This document shows positions 19,174-28,983 of a DNA stretch of 64,000 nt, piece by piece; position 1 is the stretch's first letter; each line of letters opens with the position of its first letter. The stretch is taken from assembly GCA_011947345.1 (NCBI GenBank), contig JAAVTG010000567.1:62001-126000 (forward strand), in the 5' to 3' direction. Made by a program: the position numbers and the translations under genes. This stretch comes from Phytophthora quininea. Lineage: Eukaryota; Oomycota; Peronosporomycetes; Peronosporales; Peronosporaceae. The notes beneath the pieces were generated by a model that had not been told where the DNA came from, did not search any database, and worked only from the letters and a program-made list of their open reading frames with translations.

Positions 19174-21346
19174 TCACTGCTTTTGTGTCCAAAAGGCCAG
19201 GTCTTCTTGCGCCTTCGCCAACTCCTGGGACGTGCAGGCAAGTGGCGAGCGCACGATCATTCCGTAGATACAAGTGGACGGCTCCTCCACGCTTACAATC
19301 TCATTGTCCTCTCCACATTCGAATTGGACATCAACCGATCTGGAGCAAATAAAAACGGCAGTAATTGGTATCAACTCAGCAGAACAGGAATCAATAGAGG
19401 CGAGGCCAACCTTTCCGGCCCCTTGTAGCACTTTTGCCCCTTCGAGTACTTCATCGTGGCGTAGTCCACTTGGTTAGGACTAGTTTCGCTGACTCCCCAG
19501 CCTTCCCACTTGCCTAGCTTCGTGGAATCTTGTTTGACATCGCTAAATGGGCACAGTTTGTACAGATATTTCTGTTCAACAAGCAGAGCATAGCAGCACG
19601 TTCAGAGGGCAACTCAATATCATAACCACTTTACCTCGATGCGCTTCTCGATACATTTATCCTTCAGTGCGAAGAACGCGCGGTCTGGTCCGTAGTCAGC
19701 TTTAGCAGCATCTTGTTTTTCCCTTCGCTCTTGTTCAATTTTGGCAATGTCTGACTCGATCTCCTGCAATACCTTCCTCAGAGATTCCGCAACTGGTAGT
19801 GTGATTTCATTATCCAGGTTGGGGCTGTTATCACGCAGAATTCACGGTAAGAATAAATTCTTTAGCATAGTTGGTGCATCACTTACAATAAATAGTAAAA
19901 CGCATACACTGGTGCGTCCCATGCGACCCGCATGCCCCACGCGACCGAATGATAGGTCTGGTAGACGCTGCCTCCCCCAACTTGACGGAACCAGATCGAA
20001 CGGGAAGGATACGGAAAGCCGGGAAGCTTGTCAATCAGCGAACCAGCAAGCTCAGGAGACGACAACACGTCCCACAACGTTGTCGGCGCAATCAAAACCA
20101 ATTCGACCAGAGCACGAACCGGAGAAATTATGATTCCTGGCGGACACGTCAACGACATTAGATCCCTGGAACAATCTTCATCATTGGTGACCAGCTCACC
20201 AATAGCTCGTAAAGCATACAACCCAATTCTCTTGCGGCCTTCTTCGCCACCATTGAACAGTGGTCCGAGGAAATCTTCCCGGCGCATTTGCTCTGCAGTC
20301 CGCGGAGCTCTTCTGGCACACAAAAAAAATATGTTAGTCTACACCGAGATGACAGCGACAAGAATCAGCGCGCACAACTTCTTAGTGGGAGGCGGATTGT
20401 GGTTCATGCGCAGATATTCCGACAGAGACACATGGGATCTATCAGGCAGCTCAACCATATTTTTCAAGCCTTGCTGCCTGGAATCCAGCACCTCGGAGGC
20501 TCTCACGTCCTCAGCAGAGTTGACTGGAGCATCTTCGTCTGCAATTCGAATCGCATCGAGCCCTTCGAAATCCAAAGCCCCAACGGCTTCCTTCTCAGCG
20601 GCGTCTGAGAACTGCTCTCTGCTAGTCTCTTCACCACCTGAAGCCGGACTTTGTCCCTCTGCATGGCGTTTTCTCGCGACTTCCAGCCGGTATTTCTTCT
20701 CTTTGAGCTCTTCTCGCTCCTTGTGTACAATCACTCGCTCCTTCAGCAACAGCAGCGATTTCATCTCCTTCTTCTTTGCGTTGACACTGTCCTGTTCGCC
20801 TGTAAAATAGGCTGCGATCTCTCCATTGATCGCGGCTTGTCGCTTCTCAAAACCTCTCTGCACCACCTTCAATCTTTTCACCGCCTCCTTCCTGTACGTC
20901 TCTGCAGCTGCAGCGCAAGTGTTCTCGCACTTGACGCCGCCTTTCTTCATCCGACCCGTCGCAGCAGTCGCAAATGCCGTCGTCCACCCTCGACGTAGAG
21001 ATCTACACAGTATAAACCTGTTCAGTATTTTTAACTATCTACACTAGCCATAATCCCCTCACTTTTGTCGGGAAGAAGCCGTCGTTCTCGCAGTGAAACT
21101 GACTCTGCAGTAGGTGCGAGCAGGCGGCCGTCCCAGGCTCGTCCTCGCCGCCATCACAATCGCAGAAATCGTCGTTGACTCGAGACAGCGGCAGCGTCGT
21201 CGCTTTGCCACCAACAACGCACTCGAACGCGTCATTCTGGTACTTGGCCTGCTCGGAGGGGACACGCCTCGGATCTGAAGCGAGGAAGAGGCGCTGGTGG
21301 CCTGCAAAGCCCCCAGCAGCAGCAGCGAGCAGAGCACGCGCGTCAT
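19174..21346 (-). CDS. PRKCSH: Glucosidase II beta subunit (PRKCSH-like)
   Basis: ER glycoprotein-processing subunit that recruits glucosidase II alpha and recognises glycans through its MRH domain. Signal peptide MTRVLCSLLLLGALQATSAS. Exon 1 (21063-21346) has an LDLR-like Cys repeat (VNDDFCDCDGGEDEPGTAAC), and exon 2 starts ISTSRVDDGICDCCDGSDE. A coiled coil of charged residues follows, then PNLDNEITLP. The C-terminal MRH domain has YKLCPFSDVKQ, GKWEGWGVSE, MKYSKGQKCYKGPER, FECG and CIYGMIVRSPLAC. Clear introns include 21003-21062 and one interrupting the MRH domain after GPER. A frame break near 21275 (one C short) lies in exon 1. The central exon (about 19,890-20,300) is atypical, with WGMRVAWDAPVYAFYYL. 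Confidence 0.85.
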
Positions 21347-21429
21347 GATCGAAAATTGATTTTTTTAGTAAAAAGTCATTAATTCGGGAGGCATGTCGTT
21401 ATTCTGGGGTTAAAGTTGAAGTTGAAGCG

Positions 21430-22291
21430 CTAGTCATGGTAACAGTCTTCTGCGTATTGCTCTTGCTCGTCGTGTCTGTGAGCGGAAAAAGCGTTCGGCT
21501 GTGTGCACAGAATGGCGCCGACGTTTTTAAACTTAGTCATTTTGAAGAGCTCGCGGTCGGGCGGCGCTGGGTAGTTGCGGACGTCTTTGACGACGGAGCT
21601 GCGAGTCTCTCGAGGAAGAGGAAGTTTCTACAGCAGTTGCAGTTAGCACATGGTTAACAAAACACTGCACGTTGTAAAGCGGAAAGCACGCACTCCTTTA
21701 GTCTTCATGGTGCTCAGGTCCGGATAGTCGAGGTTGTCGTTGGCGAAGGACGTGTAGCGAGCCTGCACTAGTCCCCAGATATCCTCGGATGCCCTGCAAA
21801 ATAGAGAACTGTTAGCGCATCAACTTCACTAATGCAGCATCCTTGACGACTCACTTGGACTTGATGCCGAAGGTCATGTCGTTTGTGGGGACGAAGCCGC
21901 CCTTGCACTTAGCGGCGGGTCGGACGATGATGTCTGGGTGGTCGTTTGCGAACTTGCGCGTCTCGCCTGCAGTGATGTGCCTGTGGTAATACGTCCGATT
22001 AGTCAGTTGACACAGCTGGAAGTACAAGAGACTCGAGGTCGCACCCGTTGATGATGGCCTGGCGGTTAGTCTCGATGAAGCTGCGGCCGGACTGGGCCGC
22101 CGGCGACGGCACCGCCTGCACCCACTTGCTGACCACTTGGCCCGCGTTCTCCGGGTCGCGCGGCAGCTCGTAGCCGTACACGTGTGCGGGGTTTTGGCGT
22201 CCGGCAAGTCGTACGTCGTGCGCCGCACCGTCCCCACCGTGCTCTTGACCATCGTGCGGCGGAGACTCGACGGGGCGACTTCCTTGGTCAT
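21430..22291 (-). CDS. CFAP77: Cilia- and flagella-associated protein 77
   Basis: DUF4483/CFAP77-type axonemal microtubule inner protein. Start MTKEVAPSSLRRTMVKSTVG (ATG at 22291), then RRTTYDLPDAKTP and, after a one-base frame break near 22185, YGYELPRDPENAGQVVSKW. Further exons encode GGFVPTNDMTFGIKSK, ASEDIWGLVQARYTSFANDN, YPDLSTMKTK and LPLPRETRSSVVKDV, and the gene ends AEDCYHD. At least three short GT-AG introns. The presence of this gene implies motile flagella, in line with zoospores. Head-to-tail with glucosidase II beta, about 85 bp apart. Confidence 0.75.
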
Positions 22292-22558
22292 GGCTGGCAC
22301 CGTTAGCTTTCTCCAGCAAGCCTTTCAAAGAGGAAATAAGACGAGATCGCCGTCTTCCTCAAGACATTGCCACTGCTAAAATAGACAGCAGGAATAGCTT
22401 GAAGTTGCCTTTTGCGTGTCATGGTTGCTTTCCTCAGATTTTATCAGATCTATCTCGGATTTTCGACCAATCATCTGCAAGACACTTCCATTGGTCTCCG
22501 TCATGCGTCACTTCCTCAACGGCGCACTGCACTCGGACGACACTTTCGCTGGCCAAGT

Positions 22559-23257
22559 ATGAGCAAGAAGATCGCCGCGCAACTGGAGAAGCTGCAGGGC
22601 GACGAGTGGGACTCGGACAGCGACAGCGAGCCGACCACGTTCGCCGCCAATGACGATGTGGTCGCGCTGCCGTCCGCCCAAGACGAGGACACTGCGGCTT
22701 CCACTAAGCACAAGAACAAGGGCAAGCGGAAACAGCGCAAGGAGACCCAGCAGCCCAAGGCACCCAAGCAGTCCAACGTTATTTATCTGGGCCGCATCCC
22801 GCACGGTTTCTACGAGAAGCAGATGATGGGCTTCTTCAAGCAGTTCGGCGTGCTGCGCCGTGTGCGACTGTCGCGCAACAAGCGCTCGGGCAAGTCCAAG
22901 CACTACGCCTTCCTGCAGTTCGACGAGCCCGAGGTGGCGCAGATCGTGGCCAACACCATGAACGGCTACCGGCTCTTCGACCACACGCTGTCGTGCCACG
23001 TCGTGCCGCCCGAGGCCGTGCACGACCGCATGTTCGTGGGCGCCAACAAGACGTTCAAGCCGCTTCCCCGCCAGGCCATCAACCGCAACCGAGTCAACGC
23101 CGAAAAGACGTACGAGCAGAGTCTGGCCAACCGCCAGCGACTCATCGCCAAGGAGCAGCAGAAGCGCAAGGACCTTAAGGCGCTCGGCATCGACTACGAC
23201 TTTCCAGGATTCGAGGCGCAGCTGCCGGTCAAGAAGCAGCACATTGCCTTCACATAA
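22559..23257 (+). CDS. NIFK: Nucleolar RRM protein, NIFK/Nop15-like
   Basis: Single-exon, unbroken gene of 232 codons from ATG 22559 (MSKKIAAQLEKLQGDEWDSD). An acidic then Lys-rich N-terminus precedes one RRM: RNP2 VIYLGRIP, then HGFYEKQMMGFFKQFG, RNP1 SKHYAFLQF, and the C-terminal part MNGYRLFDHTLSCHVVP. The downstream helix with NRNRVNAEKTYEQSLANRQ is typical of NIFK/Nop15, a pre-60S ribosome biogenesis factor in the nucleolus. No frame break. Confidence 0.88.
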   Translation: MSKKIAAQLEKLQGDEWDSDSDSEPTTFAANDDVVALPSAQDEDTAASTKHKNKGKRKQRKETQQPKAPKQSNVIYLGRIPHGFYEKQMMGFFKQFGVLRRVRLSRNKRSGKSKHYAFLQFDEPEVAQIVANTMNGYRLFDHTLSCHVVPPEAVHDRMFVGANKTFKPLPRQAINRNRVNAEKTYEQSLANRQRLIAKEQQKRKDLKALGIDYDFPGFEAQLPVKKQHIAFT

Positions 23258-23539
23258 AGAAGCAGAAAGAGCTGACTCAAGTGCGGTGCGTTCTTCTCTT
23301 AGCTTTATATTCCTTTTCTAGCTTTTGGACGATGAATAGATTTGTATGGAACGAACTCGGACGTGGTTGTTGGGAGGAAGATGCCATCGATCGTCCTCTT
23401 TTTGCAGGTGCTAGTACAAGTATTCGTCTCCAACGTCGCCTTGGACCAGGTATACCTGGGTCGTCAACGGATACTACTTGCTAAAAATTACAGAAAGATT
23501 GTAGGTTTGACACAGATCACTTGAGAAGTTTATTCGACC

Positions 23540-24110
23540 ATGGAGGAAGAGAGGCTGCCGCTGCTGGCGGAGGAGGCGCGGCGACGAAACCTGGGCAAGC
23601 GTGTGAAGCTGCACTCCAAGCGACTGCGGCAGATGTGGCCGAGTATTGCGTCGTTCTTACAACTGCGGGACGTCGTGGCTGTAGGATCCACCTGCCGACG
23701 TCTGCAGCGTTTGTTAGAAAGTGACCGCGTCTGGTAGGAATTGAGATTGAGCACTAGATAGTTGGTAGAGTTGAAGAGGTTGATTGTCTTGTGTTTTCTT
23801 TGCAGGCAAAATGAGTACGACCGAGTGACGAATGAACAAGTCACGAAACTATTGTTGCCGCACGTGGACTCGCGCTTTGATTCGCAAAGCTCGACCAAGG
23901 AGAAGCTGAAAAGAGTGGTGGGGATTGTGGGCAAAATATTGAAAGACCGGAGGAGTTCTGACTGAGGTTGTGAGTGCAGATCCATGCTCGTCATGTGCAC
24001 GACCCCACCAATGCGTTCCAAGGGCGACTCCGAGAGGCGGAGCGCGAAGCATTTCAACGGGATCTGTGGCAAGTACGTACCCGAATCGAATGCAGTGCAT
24101 GAGCAATGTC
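23540..24110 (+). CDS. F-box-like protein
   Basis: Exon 1 starts at ATG 23540 (MEEERLPLLAEEARRRNLGK) and encodes an F-box-like motif, MWPSIASFLQLRDVVAVGST then CRRLQRLLESDRVWQNEY, with Trp split by the 72-bp intron 23734-23805. Exon 2 continues NEQVTKLLLPHVDSRFDS. A third exon with HVHDPTNAFQGRLREAERE fits after an intron ending near 23980. The 3' structure is uncertain: the last part may end near 24110 or run on in another frame. F-box proteins are substrate adaptors of SCF ubiquitin ligases; no substrate domain is visible. Confidence 0.5.
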
Positions 24111-24118
24111 TGACAGTG

Positions 24119-24639
24119 ATGACACAGAGCAAAGTGCGGAGCGTGGTGTGGGCGAATATCCCGCTGGTTATTTTTCTTTGCTGCATCAGTATGTGGAGTT
24201 ACAGCTCGCCAGGTTCGAGTGCGCAGCCAGCGGTATATATCCCTCCAGCACAGTTGCGTGGAGCTGAAAATGCTTCGTTCGATCCAATGTTGGTCGATCC
24301 TGTGAAAACGGTGCGTACTTCATGACCGAAGGTGTTGCTATTGCCAAGGACTTATACTCCTTATGACTGTAGTTTGTACTGGTGACGGATTTACTGCTGT
24401 TGGTCTCGCTCATCATCCTGTCGATTGGCGATTTGACCGACAAAGCTCTCTACAGCGTTGGGGTGCTGGTTGCAATTGAGGTGGCGACCATGATGGCCGA
24501 ATTTGTGGCGTGGTCGTCAACGCTTCAGGTTGTTCATTCGTTCTTGGTGCTCGCGATGGTGGTGGTGAACATTGGCTTGGCCACCAAGAAACGGCAGGAG
24601 TACTTCGATCAGATCGCAGCGTTCCAGTCATCCTACTAA
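24119..24639 (+). CDS. Small four-helix membrane protein
   Basis: ATG at 24119 (MTQSKVRSVVWANIPLVIFL), one 62-bp GT-AG intron at 24311-24372, then a frame to 24639. Four hydrophobic segments: IPLVIFLCCISMWSY, FVLVTDLLLLVSLIILSIG, LYSVGVLVAIEVATMMAEFV and VVHSFLVLAMVVVNIGLA. The tail is short and polar (KKRQEYFDQIAAFQSSY). No family recognised. An alternative splice could join the preceding F-box-like exons to this frame, so the start is provisional. Confidence 0.5.
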
Positions 24640-24680
24640 GTCAACTCCAAATGAAAATGATCTATGAGCTTGTTGCCACG

Positions 24681-25564
24681 TCAATAGTTCTCAAAACAAC
24701 ACCCTGGCAGCCCAATGATCCCATTGCTCACAATTGGCATGCGTGGACTCCCCATCGGCTCGAACGTAGAACATCGTGCCAAATCATCATCGCCGTACAG
24801 CACACCAGACTGCAGCAAATCACTTGCCGTCGTTCGAAAAAGCGTCTCGCGTAAATCCTTCTCCTCGGGACGCTCTAATGGTTTTCTAGGTCGGTTGGAC
24901 GGGTCTTGCCTGGACTGCACCCACTTAGCATCCAGTTGCTTTCGCACTTTCCGCTCACTAGCTCGTGCTAGTGCACTACCATGGCCATTCAGTCGCTTAC
25001 TCGCCCCCAAGTCTTCATCTCCACTTCGCAACAAATCGCGGCGCCTGTCGCTCGCTTCCGTCGCAGCCATTGTCTTCGCCTGCTCGTCCAGGGCTGGCTT
25101 CGGCATCTCCTTCTCGGCCTCCTCTATTTGTTGCTGCCATTGCATCGCAATGGCGCGACTAGAGTGCTCCGTCTCGACTGCAAATTGACTGTCACTGCCT
25201 GTACCTCGACCCTGTCGAGGAAGGCTTCCACTCGATCGTAACTGAGGAACGTCGGGTCTAACCGCTTGCCGGAGATCACCGTACGATGTCTGAAGATCCT
25301 CTCGCTGCTGCGGATCGCCATCCCTCCAGCATCCTGCTGCAACTTCACGTTGCGCGCGCTTTCGTCGCTCAGGGACACCAACGGATGTGTATGGGGCGTG
25401 GGAGGGGTCTGCGGGGTCAGCTCTTCGTCGGTGCCTGGAACGGGTGTGCGGTAGGGCTTACGGTATCTAGGGGTGATCTTGTCACGGTCTTGCGGGTGTG
25501 CTTGCGGGGCTGGGGGCGGCGGCATCGGCGCGAGCAACTCGTCGTCGTCCTGCCATCGCACCAT
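24681..25564 (-). CDS. Hypothetical Pro-rich, charged protein
   Basis: Minus-strand gene from MVRWQDDDELLAPMPPPPAP (ATG at 25564). A Pro-rich N-terminal half is followed by LDPTFLSYDRVEAFLDRV. After a one-base frame break near 25200 the sequence continues QFAVETEHSSRAIAMQWQQQ, then a Lys/Glu-rich region and RPRKPLERPEEKDLRETLF, ending in a hydrophobic tail. No signal peptide, membrane segment or known domain; likely largely disordered. It starts about 300 bp downstream of the XRN2-like gene on the same strand. Confidence 0.45.
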
Positions 25565-25863
25565 GGCGATTTCGAATGAGTTTTTGCCTTGAAAACGGTA
25601 TGTCTCTCATATAAGTAAACTATTTTGAAGAATGAAAACAGGGGGTGAAGATGGAAAATGGAGACTGTCTCCGTTGGATATGCATGCTAGTATGTCGTCG
25701 GGTGGTTTGTGCTGTTCATTGTCGTCCTAGCACCCGTCACGGACTCTACACTATTCACTGTCGAGATGGGTAGGGTGTGGCAGGATGGCGGAACCACGCC
25801 CTGTCAGCTCGACAGCATCGATGAAAGACGTGCCTTCTCCACGGCGCTGCTCATGTGTTGAGT

Positions 25864-28800
25864 TTACCGGTCGTAGCGCGTGGGGTTGCCTCCGGGCGGG
25901 CCTCTTGTCTGGTTGTTATTTTGGCGTTGCTGGTGCATACTCCGGAGACCGGCCTTGAGGGCTTCCAGGCCACGAGGAGCAGGAACAGCAGGCGTGGACC
26001 CAACGTGGGTTGAAGGGTATGACTGCGCTGGCTGCAGGCTGCCACCTCCAAAAGCGGACTGGATGGGGGCGCCACCTCCACGAGAGCGACCACCGAATCC
26101 TCCCTGGTAGCCACGGCCACCACGGTAGTAGTCATCGTATGTGCGACCACCATTGCCGCCACGGTAGTCAGAGCTTGGTCGGCCGTAAGACGACTGACCG
26201 CCATTGTACTGCTGGTTGGTGTGGGAATCGCCATAGTGGCCGCGCTTGTTCCGCGGTTCTTGTGAGCCCCAATTGCCATACCCGTTATTCAGGTACTGGT
26301 TGTACTCTGCTTGTTGTGGTGGGGCTTCGTAGCGATTCACGTTGAGGTTGTTGTTGTAGCCCCGGCCTCCTTGTTGTCGACCACCGAAACCACGGCCTCC
26401 ATTGCCGCGGCCACCAAATCCTCCATTGAAACCGCGACCGCCGCCGCCATTTTGACGGGACATGTAGTTCTGGCGGACATTGGTATGGCTACCAGAGCTG
26501 CCAGCTAAATCCACGATGTTGATGTTGGCCTTTCCAAAGAATGGGATGGTGATGCGCTTGTCGTTGTCAGTGATTAGCACTGGGCTAGGAATCTGCGCAC
26601 CTTCCAAGATGCACGAGAGGTGGGGTCGCTTCGGAGGCAGGCGATACTGGAAGCTGTAGCACTGGTTGTTGGGGATGTCGGCCAAGTGTTGCTGCGACTT
26701 CTCCGGGCTTGGCACAATGCCGCCGATAGGGAAGAACAGAGCGTCAATGTAAATGAGCGTGCCGTTAAACGATTGCGAAATCCTTGGATTAGCCTGAACT
26801 TCTTCGAGCTCTGTGGAAGGCATCTTGTCTGCAACAGGGCATTTGGAGTGGAAGAAGACAACCTCCTTGCCGAAGCGCGTTGCGCTTCTTCTCCGCGTCT
26901 GTTAAGCTCTGGTTGGCCTGCTTCATGGCCTCCAGCAGACGGTCTTCCTCGATAAATGGCAAAAGCACCACCCACAGCCAGGGCATCGCCTTGCCATTCG
27001 GGTCGACAGGGATATCCTTGGGGTAAAAGTCAATAATGGGCGACTCAGGGTCGGACATGAGCCATCGGTAAGGCTTCGGAATAGCGTGAGCACTACCGGA
27101 CGGAAACACTCCCATGAGCTGCTCAAATGGGTGGAACGGAAGTCCCTCCTCGAATTTGATCTCAAAGCGATCGATGTTGCGCAGATCTGATGCAAAGGGG
27201 GCGTAGTGGAATGGGTAGAACCATTGCCACGAGGCGCATCCGGTGTAGTAGTACTTCATCACCCAGCATAGGCCCTCGATATACGCGTGGAAGACACGTT
27301 CGCGGCCTCCGCCAGTCTCAATATCGTCTGCCTTGAGCTTGTCGCTGTAGTATCGGGTCTTCCAACCTGGCTCACCGAGACGTACAACGTCCTGCACTTC
27401 TTCGCGATATTTCTCTAGCTGCTTCTCTACTGACTCCTTTACTCGGGCTTTCACAGCCTCTTGCGGAGTCATGCCGCCATACTTTTTGTCGGCAGAGATA
27501 ACATCGCCATCAACGCGACGTTTCTTCACTATCTCAACAGCCGAGCCCTTGGCGGCTTCAGCAGCAAGCTGGTCACGCTTCTCGTTCGACAAGCGCGACT
27601 TGCGTCTCCTTTCATTTTCCGCCTGCTTGAGAGCACGGCGCTGGAAAATAACGTCTTCTACCTGCCCAACTTCAGCCAGAATGACGTCGACACGCGAGAG
27701 ATTTACTTCACCACCGTCAGCGATGTAGCCGCCCATAGCTGGCAGTAGCTTTGCGTAGATCAAGATGAGGAAGTCCAGCGCGCCGTCACGAATGTCCAAC
27801 GAAGGCAAGTGCGGCAAGAAATCATTACCCACAAAGAAACAGAGGAACACAAAGTCATCAATCACGCGCTCAAAGTCGTACGGGAAGGGAAGCACATGCG
27901 ACAAGGGCTCAAACTCCACCTGCAGGTACTCACGCAGCGTAGCAATGTGGAGGTACTGCAGCGGCTTTAAATCTGACGCGACCAGGTCTCCATCATGTTC
28001 GCCGAAGTCCCCACGCTTGCGCTTATTCATGGGCACTCCATTGGCGTCCAGCACTGTCTGCTGTTCCTTTTGCCGTTCTCGTTCATACTTGGCCTTGCCA
28101 AAGAGCACTTCCTCACGTAGGATGGAGAACTTGACTTCGTGCGTTGCAAGCCCGAGCATGATCAGATCAGCGTCCAGTCCATGCAGCACATGGTGCTGGT
28201 TGGGGTCATACCCGGGCTGTGCTCTCTGCTGTCGAATGTACTGCATCAGCTTGTGTTCTCCTTCTCCAGGCACTCCTGCGTCGGAGAGCACCACCTTGAT
28301 GTTCTTCCAGGCAGCGTTGTTATTGACGCGATCCCGGACGTAAAACTCAAGTATTTGGCCAGTTTGGCCATGAATTTGGTGCCTGGGGTGATGACATTCG
28401 AGTCCCACGGCTTCTCCTGTTTGCTGGGGACTTTGTGGCCCATCGCGCTCATATATTCAAGAGCTTCCTTCTCCACCTCCATCCGCTGTTCAGCCTCTTG
28501 TGCAGCTCGGAAACGACGCGCGCTGCTGGTTCATCTTGGCTCGGGGGCGACGCCGTCGATGGCCAGGTAGAGCACTCTACGGGGCCGTACAGCAGCCACC
28601 AGACGATCTACGTAGGCCATGACGCGACGGTACATCTCTTCCTCGGTCTTGGGGGCCTCACCGTTCTCCGGGTGCGCGCAGGGGTGGATCAGACCGTTCA
28701 TATCCACGTACAGGTTGTCCACTTCGAAGCCATTGGGGCTGGGGCCGGTGGTGTCCGTGAGCTCGAAGTGGCGCTCGCCTTCCAGCACGACGGCGCGGCT

Positions 28801-28869
28801 CTCCACGCAGTCCACGACGCACTTGGGGTACTTGTCCTGCACCCAGCGGTAGAAGGCCGGCACGCCCAT
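25864..28869 (-). CDS. XRN2: 5'-3' exoribonuclease, XRN2/Rat1-like
   Basis: Nuclear 5'-3' exoribonuclease family. N-terminus MGVPAFYRWVQDKYPKCVVD, then NLYVDMNGLIHPC and YLAIDGVAP, the acidic catalytic pocket of the XRN_N domain. After breaks near 28550 (one C short) and near 28355, the frame continues VVLSDAGVPGEGEHKLMQYI and HHVLHGLDADLIMLGLATHE, the conserved core. Further on are FLCFFVGNDFLPHLPSLDI and YYTGCASWQWFYPFHYAPFA. A third break near 26830 leads to an unusual C-terminal tail of about 160 residues rich in Gly, Arg, Asn and Tyr (RGG/RGFGG repeats). Rat1/XRN2 acts in RNA-polymerase-II termination, rRNA and snoRNA processing. Total about 1000 residues. Confidence 0.88.
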
Positions 28870-28983
28870 GCTTGATCAAAGGCTTCCCCGGGTTCTTTCC
28901 GTCTGATTGAGTGGTGTCTGCGAAATTGGGCTTTTGGGTACGATTTTGGGTACTATTTTTCTTAAAGGAATAAGCTTCGAATC

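Noticed and set aside
22508..23242. Long antisense open frame over the NIFK-like gene
   Set aside because: Leu/Val/Gly/His shadow of a well-supported RRM gene on the plus strand.
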